In this document: positions 57,640-64,000 of the stretch, piece by piece
Numbering within the stretch: the first letter of the stretch is position 1
How the letters are laid out: the number at the start of each line of letters is the position of its first letter
NCBI GenBank assembly: GCA_036346375.1
Contig: CM070511.1
Location: 2,666,001 to 2,730,000, forward strand
Source of the DNA: Guadua angustifolia
Taxonomy: Eukaryota > Streptophyta > Magnoliopsida > Poales > Poaceae
Direction: 5' to 3'
DNA: 64,000 nt
Translations under genes and position numbers: made by a program
Notes under the pieces: generated by a model
Databases searched by the model: none
What the model saw: only the letters and a program-made list of their open reading frames with translations
What the model was told of the DNA's origin: nothing

Positions 57640-59660
57640 GTCAGCTGGTCAGGGGCCTGTCCACGGGTACTCCTAGCAGGCCGTACTGGTGCTGGAGGAG
57701 TAGCGAAGACGTCGGGCGATGGGTGGCTCGGACCAGGTGCCTCGGCGAGCTGCGAGGGGCCAAGCACCGCACCCGTCGGCTGCTGGGGCTGGATCTACGA
57801 AGAAGTCCAAGTCGACGTCGCCGAGTAGAGAGTAGTCGTGCGAGAGGTGCCAAGGCCTCCGCTCTGGTGCTACATAGGCCCTCGTTGATGAAGTTGTCTT
57901 GTTAGTACATTACATAACATTAAGATCATAAAGATGAAAAGAGACAGTCGGTATACTTGCGATCATAGGTGCGTCTGGTGCGGATCGCTTGCTAATCGAT
58001 CCCACAGGGCGTGAGGAGGGGGCGCAGTGTGTGTGTGTGGCTGCGGCGTGTCGACCCGTCTGGCGGAGGCACGCCGCGTGAACTGTCTGGCGTCGTCGTC
58101 CCTAGGCCTCTGCACGATGTAAGCCGACCATCGCAGTAGATTATGGCGTACACGCTGCAGCGCCCTTTGAACTCGCCCGTCGCGACGTCGACCCCTGTCC
58201 CCTAGGCCTAGTCGTGCTAACGGGCGTCCCACGTCGTGTAGGCTCTCCCTAGCAAGGTCGCTCCGCACCTGCAATTGAAATGCCACTTAGTTCGTACAAT
58301 TACTGATGCGATACATAGCAATGATTGTGGAAGAAATCTTGACCGCTCGATGAAACGCCGAGTCATTTGGGTGGGGTAGGTGTCCGCATACGGAGGGCTC
58401 GTGCCTCGGAGGTGAGTCAACGACGCGCACAACCCGAATGCGCAGCGTGGTGCGTACTAATCGGATGTACTCGTCGTGCGCTGCGTGGTCGTCGACGGCA
58501 TCCTCTAGTGAACGCCCGCCAACGCCTCGCCCGCTCGCTGAGCGTGAGGATCATTTGTGCCGCCAACTAGCGGCACCAATGTGCCCCTTACGTGTGACCC
58601 TGCATGAGAACATGAGCAATGACGTTAGTTCCGCAAACATGAAAAAAATGCAACTGAAATAGACATGGAAGAGCACTTACATGTGCACGTGAGGTGGGAC
58701 CACCTCCTTTGGTGGGGACGGGAAGACTGGCGGAGGCGAATCGCCTCATCACGTGGTGCACGGCGTGCGTCTCGGCGTACCGCGTCGTAAACAAGGTGGC
58801 GCCGTGAACCAAAAGGCGGCGTCACGGTGCACTACAAGGAGAGGCCGTGAGGTGCTCTCGCCGCTACCAACTTCGGAGGTAAGGGCGCCAGATGACGCGA
58901 TCATCTGTCACCGGTCGAACATCGCTACGTGCACGAGTACGGCGTGTGTAAATCCTGGCGCCGTACATCGACTACAAAAAAGTAATGGTAAAGTTAGAAA
59001 ATAATTTGAAAATAATCGCATAGCTTATGGTAAAGATCATTTTACTAACCCGTCTGCGGCACCACAACGTCCCCATGGTAGGACAGGTCGACGTCGTCCC
59101 CGGGGGCGTGGTAGAACTCAGCTCCGTAGGGTGCCAGATCGATGTCGGACGGCGATCCGGAACCTCTCAAAAGACCAAAGGCGGAAGTAGGAGAGACAGA
59201 CTGTGAGAAGGACCCGCCCCCACGCCACGACAATCGTCGCAAAAGGCCCCAGTCGTCAGCGGCCACAATGCGGTCCACGCTAGCTGCGGATCTCCTCCAT
59301 CTCGGCGTCTGCGATCGTCCTCGCGTCTCGGATCAAGTGCTTGTCGACGGTGTCTCCGTGGGTGGAGGTGAATGAACCCAACCGAACAGCCACAACAGGT
59401 ATGCCTCGAAGTGGCGACTGACAACGTAGTTCCCTGCTCTGGGTGCCATCCGCTCGGGCTACAAAAAAAGTAATGGTCAGTTGCACAACTTTAAGACATA
59501 GAGAAATAAAATGTACATAAAGTTAATGTCACTTACGTAAAACTGTATCAGCCACTTCTGCGTCAGACCGTGCTTGTTTGCGAAAGGTGTGTACTCACTG
59601 TCAGCTGGCAGCACGTCCACGAAACGGGCTAGGAGCTCCGCCTGCATTACAAATAGGAAT
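57640..59660 (-). pseudogene. Plant mobile domain (PMD) remnant of a Mutator-like element
   Basis: Minus-strand fragments match the MAIN/PP7L-type plant mobile domain in order: LLARFVDVLPADSEYTPFAN with KHGLTQKWLIQFY (59650-59540), a GTAAGT intron start near 59535, NYVVSRHFEAYLLWLFGW (59430-59375), FTSTHGDTVDKHLIRDARTI (59370-59310), PYGAEFYHAPGDDVDLSYHG (59130-59070), then HAVHHVMRRFA (58760-58725) and a basic/proline-rich C-terminus to about 57650. Frames shift several times. PMD proteins act in transposon silencing and gene expression, and PMD domains are also found in Mutator-like transposons. This copy is transposon-type. Confidence 0.7.
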
Positions 59661-59719
59661 TCAACATATCACATTGACATGCGACCTAACAATTACATAC
59701 GCGGAGACCGTACAACAAT

Positions 59720-62130
59720 TTCACGGCCTCTGAATTGTTGGGCAATACTTGAAAGAGTGTCCCATCTCTTTACAAATGGAGCATTTCTTCGTGCGATGCC
59801 CGCTTTCTGCAGCGTCCATGTCATTCCTTATACGTCTTGTTTGTCGTCGCCCTCGCCCTTGAGCCCGCGATATCGAACCCCTTCGTGTATCCTCCCATCT
59901 TTGATGCTCCGTGAACAAACCCACCACTCGAAAGCCATATATTTCTCCGCTCCAAGTTGCCGCCACCGCTTCTTTACTGAAAAATTGCGATAAGAATATA
60001 CCTGGGTCCATACGAATTGTCGAGCACGCAGCCATTACGTGCGAGCATGGCTTGTGTAGTAGCGCAGGCTTGTTGTAGGTGCATACACATGTTTGCCAAT
60101 GTAGAATGCATTCGTGAGCAACTTTATGCCGGTTTGTCCCACGTCCTGCTTTCTCTTTGCATAGTACCTCGAAACGAAGCTCCCTCGTACCCATTTTCAA
60201 TGATCTGTGCATCTCCCCCTTCTTCCCTTTGTCCTTCATGTACGTACAGATCACCTTCGAGTATTTCACATCAGATTACTCATGCGGGCAATCGCATACG
60301 GCATGACGATCCACAAAGTACTTCGCAACACCATGAAGAACACCCTCCACTATAGCAACAAGAGGAAGGGGTCTCAGTCCTCGCATGACCAAGTTGTAAA
60401 CCTCAGCCAAGTTAGTCGTCATAACCCCATACCGGGAACCATCGGTGTCGTAAAGCAGTGCCTATTTCTACCTAGGCTCATGCTCTATCCATTCGGAGAA
60501 GCATTTCGTCGATCTTCCATTCCTCCGGACCAAGTGCGGAGGGTCCGTGGGTAACACTTCCAGTTACTCTTGGGGCTTTGTCCGTGCTAGGAATTGGCCT
60601 CTTCGTTGTTTCTGCGGTATGCCTCGATGTCGGCTTCCCAACTTCTTCCACGATGCATTGAACTTTCTCTGTTGGGTCCAGGTCGCACAACCTCTTAAAA
60701 AGCTTCAGAAGATCCTTGTTCCTAAACCGCTTGTAGAAGTTAGCACCCATGTGCCGCTTTGCACCACCTACTTCATATCGGGCCATGGATGTGTTTCTTC
60801 AGACCTTCTGCAATCTGACGACCGCCTTCAACGGCCGGGGTGCCGATCGTGTATAACACAAACTCGGTATACCGATCCACAACCCCAGCTTTCACGTTCC
60901 TCAGAAACCAGAGCCAGCTTTCTATGTTCTCACCCTCCTCGAATGCAAGCGCTACTGGAAGAACCTGATTGTTGCCATCAACTCCTATGGCGGTCAATAT
61001 CCGACCTTTATATCGTCCCATCAAGAATGTGCCATCAACACATAAGAACGGGCGGCAATGCTCGAACACGTTGACACATGCACCAAAAGCAAAGAATGCC
61101 CGCTGAAGTACCATCTTCCCAGCGAAGCGCTACGAGGGCCGCTCACAAATATCGACATAAGTTCCAGGATTTCTTTCCTTGATCACCTGAAGCATACCGG
61201 TAGGTTCGATAAGCGTCTTCGAATGTACCAAATCTAGTTTCCAAAGCCTTCGCCGCCTCCAAGCTTTGGCATAGCTTATGGTGTCTTGAAACCTCGCTCT
61301 ATTGCAAGTATGATGTACGTGGCTCTAAATCCAAGTTGCCCATAATCTCCCCATACATTGCATTTGTAACAAAACACGAAGATATGTTTCTATGTGATTG
61401 GGCGGACTCAAGTAAGCACGCGCGTGTGGGACGACTATAGAACACTTCCAAGCGGTATCCCATTTAGGCGATGCGCATGCACACGCCCATTGGCAGCCCT
61501 CCATCGGCATCGACATCGTCGTCCACCGTCCGACCAAGAACCTTAAAGGTTCTACGGCGACCACGCCCATCTTTATCACCGCTTCTAACCTCACTCTTAT
61601 TCTTGTAAATGGCACCTTGCCTCACCTCATTCCTATCATTGCCACGGAAGTGTTCACTCGTTGACCACCAATCTATCGAATCGACATGCATCCCACTCAG
61701 AGGGAAATGCTCTTCGTCGTCGTGTCGTTACTCAAATTGTCATACTCCACGCTCTCGCCTCCATTGCATCAACCAACGATTCAATGTTTTCTCCTCGCTG
61801 CGCGCACGCCTGTGGTTCTGAATATCTGGATTTGGAACATCGGCTTCCTCATCTCGCACACCTTCGGTTCGCTACTCTCCCCAACTTCCTCTCGCTTCAT
61901 CACCACCGGCCTCCTCCCGCATCGTATGGTCGATCTTGGTTTTCGAAATGCTTGCGCCAACAACACTAATGGCCAACCATTTTCGGTTGCCAATCTTATA
62001 TCTGAGCTCCAAGACTTTGGCCCTTCAGTTCTACTAACTCCCAAGACGTGTAATCCGTCTCGAGACCCCACTCCGTGCGACTTCGGATCATGCAATTCCT
62101 ATCCAAGGAGAACATGTTGTATAACCATCA
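59720..62130 (-). pseudogene. Mutator-like (MuDR) transposase, multiply frameshifted
   Basis: Minus-strand order is canonical. First come N-terminal pieces (AMYGEIMGNLDLEPR near 61340, KALETRFGTFEDAYRT near 61230). Next is the MULE catalytic block FLCVDGTFLMGRYKGRILTA with FEEGENIESWLWFLRNVKAG (61060-60890). HMGANFYKRFRNKDLLKLF (60750) follows. Then comes a SWIM-type finger VCTYNKPALLHKPCSHVMAA (60090-60030), where the second cysteine of CxC is tyrosine. Last are SGEIYGFRVV and a zinc knuckle KCSICKEMGHSFKYC (59780-59740). The DGTF aspartate is present. The region 61460-62100 is probably the acidic/variable N-terminus. Several frameshifts and stops make it inactive. No terminal inverted repeats were located. 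Confidence 0.82.
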
Positions 62131-62199
62131 TCATTAACCGTGCCCCACTTAACGCTCACCAAAGACGTGACAAGCTAGCCATAACACTTGGGAAATGAC

Positions 62200-63060
62200 T
62201 AAGTTCCACCCCTTGTGCACCCATCTGCGGAACCCCTTCTCCGTAGTGTATTTTAAATTCTACTCGTTCGTTCATACCTGTCAAACATTTCATTGATTGT
62301 TTATGATGGCACAACAAAACGCTACCACATTTCAACTCTTAATCTACTCATACAACGACATACTCTATACCCGGTATTACAACAGGTAATATCGTTTTGT
62401 TCTATGATGAATATTTTTGCTATTAGCGCAGTTGGTGACGTCATGCGATACTCTTCACCTACCACGTGCTTGAGAGAGCACTGTGTGGGTTTTGGGAACA
62501 CACGTCACAATCCCCGTGATACTAGCTACTAAATAATTAAACACATACACAATCTGATCGCTAAATCGTGAAGTTGAATAAACTCTCGCTCACCTCGCAA
62601 AATTCAAAATCACTAAATCGTTTTCCCATAAAACTAGTAATACAACCGAAATCCCGTAAACTACCTACTAAATAATTAAAATTCTACACAATCGAATTAG
62701 CTAAATCAGAAATTTAAATAAACTACGCTAACTCGCTAAATTCATAATCACTAAATCATTTTTTATAAAACTAGTAATACAACCGAACTAAACTATTGCT
62801 AACCCTAATTAATAATACATTTTTCCCTAATTTGTAATACTGAGTTCAACGCTATATTTCAACCCTAGTTTGATCACTACAATGAATATTAGAAAAAATT
62901 AGTAATACAATTTTACTATTTCAATGCTAGTTTGATCACCGAGCTAAACTAGTTTATTATTATTTCAACGCTATATTTAAACTAGTTTATTATTTCAACG
63001 TTATATTTCAACCCTAATTTAATCAATACCTAACTAAACTAGTTATGTATTTTTTGCTAA
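62200..63060. other. AT-rich flank right of the Mutator-like element
   Basis: No gene. It contains an imperfect duplication (62527-62651 and 62666-62788) and short repeats of TTTCAACGCTATATTT at 62845-63015. Confidence 0.55.
62527..62788. repeat. Two imperfect tandem copies of about 125 bp
   Basis: Both copies run from CTACTAAATAATTAAA to AAAACTAGTAATACAACCGA, with AATCACTAAATC between. They are separated by about 14 bases. Confidence 0.75.
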
Positions 63061-63065
63061 TCTTA

Positions 63066-64000
63066 GGGCATGTTTGGATCCATTAGCACTAACAATTAGT
63101 CGTTAAAATTAATGAGGTGGATCCAAAGCAGTCCACTAATAATGCAACTAATAATTATCCAACATCCCACTAATGGTTTTTTCATTAGCTGGTAGACCCT
63201 CTAATTCTTTGCTAATAGATGTTGAAAAGTCTTTTTGCCCTTCTCCAAAGTTCCTCGGCACACGATCCCCTCTGCCGCTCTCTCCGCAAGGCAAACCTCC
63301 GGCCCCTTTCGCCGCCGCGCCCATCTCTCCCCAGCTGCGCTCTCTCCCCACTGCTCTCTCCGCCGCCCATCTCTCCGCAAATCCCTCTGCCGCTCTCTCT
63401 TTTCGATGGATCTTTTGGGAGAACCAGAGGACGATTCGTTCGTCGATCTCACTTCCCGCCCATGAATCGCCTCCGGGCTTCCTTCTCGAGCCAGCCAACT
63501 CTCTTGGCGGCCGTGGCGTTCCTCGTCAAGCGTTCGGTGGAGTGGAGGTGCTCGATCTCAACTCCTGTGCCGCCAACCTCCCCAACTTCATGTCCTACAG
63601 GAGCTACTTGATCACCATGGGTCGGCAACAACGTGGAACCGGATGTCGCCGGTGGGCGTGGCGCGTGGCGAGGCACACGGACCCGACGGAGACCTGCTGG
63701 CATGGTCATGAGGCCGTTCAGCGCCTCGGCCGGCGGTTCGGCTACAGGCGCACGTGGAGCTCTTGGTCGCCGCCGCCCGGTGGGTGCAGGGGAACTTCGT
63801 CGGTCGCAGCCGCCGCGGTGGAAGTGGTGCAACACCTCGGGCAAGTGGGAGCGCCACTGGCTTTGGTGGTGAGTGGTGGCAATCCTTGGCGGACTATGCA
63901 GTGCAGGCTTGGAGGAAGAGTATGAAGGCTTTGGTGTAGGAGCTTGTGAATTTTGCTTTCCTCAAGTATTGAAATTATGGTACATTTTGCACTTGGTGAA
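63066..64000 (+). mobile_element. PIF/Harbinger-like element, left part (runs off window)
   Basis: The terminus GGGCATGTTTGGATCC is preceded by TTA (63063-63065), the PIF target. Internal sequence rich in ACTAATAAT / TTAGTCGTTAAAATTAATGA is typical of Tourist/PIF subterminal regions. The right end lies beyond 64000, so the element is identified from one end only. Confidence 0.55.
63405..63940 (+). pseudogene. Possible PIF/Harbinger ORF1 (Myb/SANT-like) N-terminal remnant
   Basis: Plus-strand frames contain GVEVLDLNS.AANLPNFMSYRSYL, then in a shifted frame VEPDVAGGRGAWRGTRTRRR, then SGATPRASGSATGFGGEWWQ. The 'LDLNS...FPN...Y..YL' start and Gly/Arg-rich stretch followed by a W(W)xxLAD-like segment recall ORF1 proteins of grass PIF elements. 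Frames are broken and the usual SANT helices are not visible before the window edge. The GC- and CT-rich leader is at 63240-63400. Confidence 0.35.

Noticed and set aside
59574..62198. Long plus-strand open frames across 59.6-62.2 kb
   Set aside because: Antisense shadows of the minus-strand MULE transposase and PMD coding sequence, which have recognisable motifs.

Overview
This is a repeat-dense plant nuclear segment, almost certainly from a grass and plausibly from rice (Oryza) or a relative. The reasons are a NAC gene with the steep GC rise typical of grass exons, CACTA, Tourist and Helitron termini of rice type, a Micron-like MITE sitting in a (TA)n tract, and Mutator elements carrying a plant mobile domain. 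The species call is inference. Only one gene looks intact: a three-exon NAC transcription factor of the JUNGBRUNNEN1/NAC042 type at 22508-24171. Everything else recognised is transposable-element DNA, satellites, or gene relics.

Layout. (1) About 0.34-16.1 kb is one antisense Ty1-copia retrotransposon, split by four insertions of one large TG...CA family of LTR-like elements (617-3791, 3969-4395, 6186-10041, 11300-15930). The last has a perfect AAATC target duplication. (2) 16.1-22.4 kb is the region upstream of the NAC gene. It holds a tRNA-like SINE head, a T-rich motif array, a 1.0 kb Helitron that carries a dead ankyrin/zinc-finger gene fragment, and a Tourist-like MITE. (3) The NAC gene is followed 211 bp after its stop codon by a Russian-doll CACTA block at 24.4-36.4 kb: element A contains element B (8.77 kb, TAT duplication, two decayed transposase genes), and B contains a fragment C. 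A long imperfect hairpin lies just inside A. (4) 36.4-46.6 kb holds two more members of the large LTR-like family, one with a MITE in long microsatellites, separated by a region with a roughly 175-bp tandem repeat. (5) 46.6-54.1 kb holds a decayed intron-containing HAD-hydrolase pseudogene. Next to or within it are a 5'-truncated LINE, a hairpin MITE split by a 1.7 kb solo-LTR-like element, and a small hAT-like element carrying a foreign coding fragment. (6) 54.6-62.2 kb holds a roughly 188-bp satellite array and a long antisense Mutator-like assembly (GRF zinc finger, plant mobile domain, MULE transposase). (7) The window ends inside a PIF/Harbinger-like element.

The elements form a datable insertion stack: copia before LTR-like elements, A before B before C, and MITE before solo LTR. 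Nearly all transposase genes are dead through frameshifts and C-to-T type stop codons. I saw no CRISPR array, rRNA or intact tRNA gene, and none is expected.
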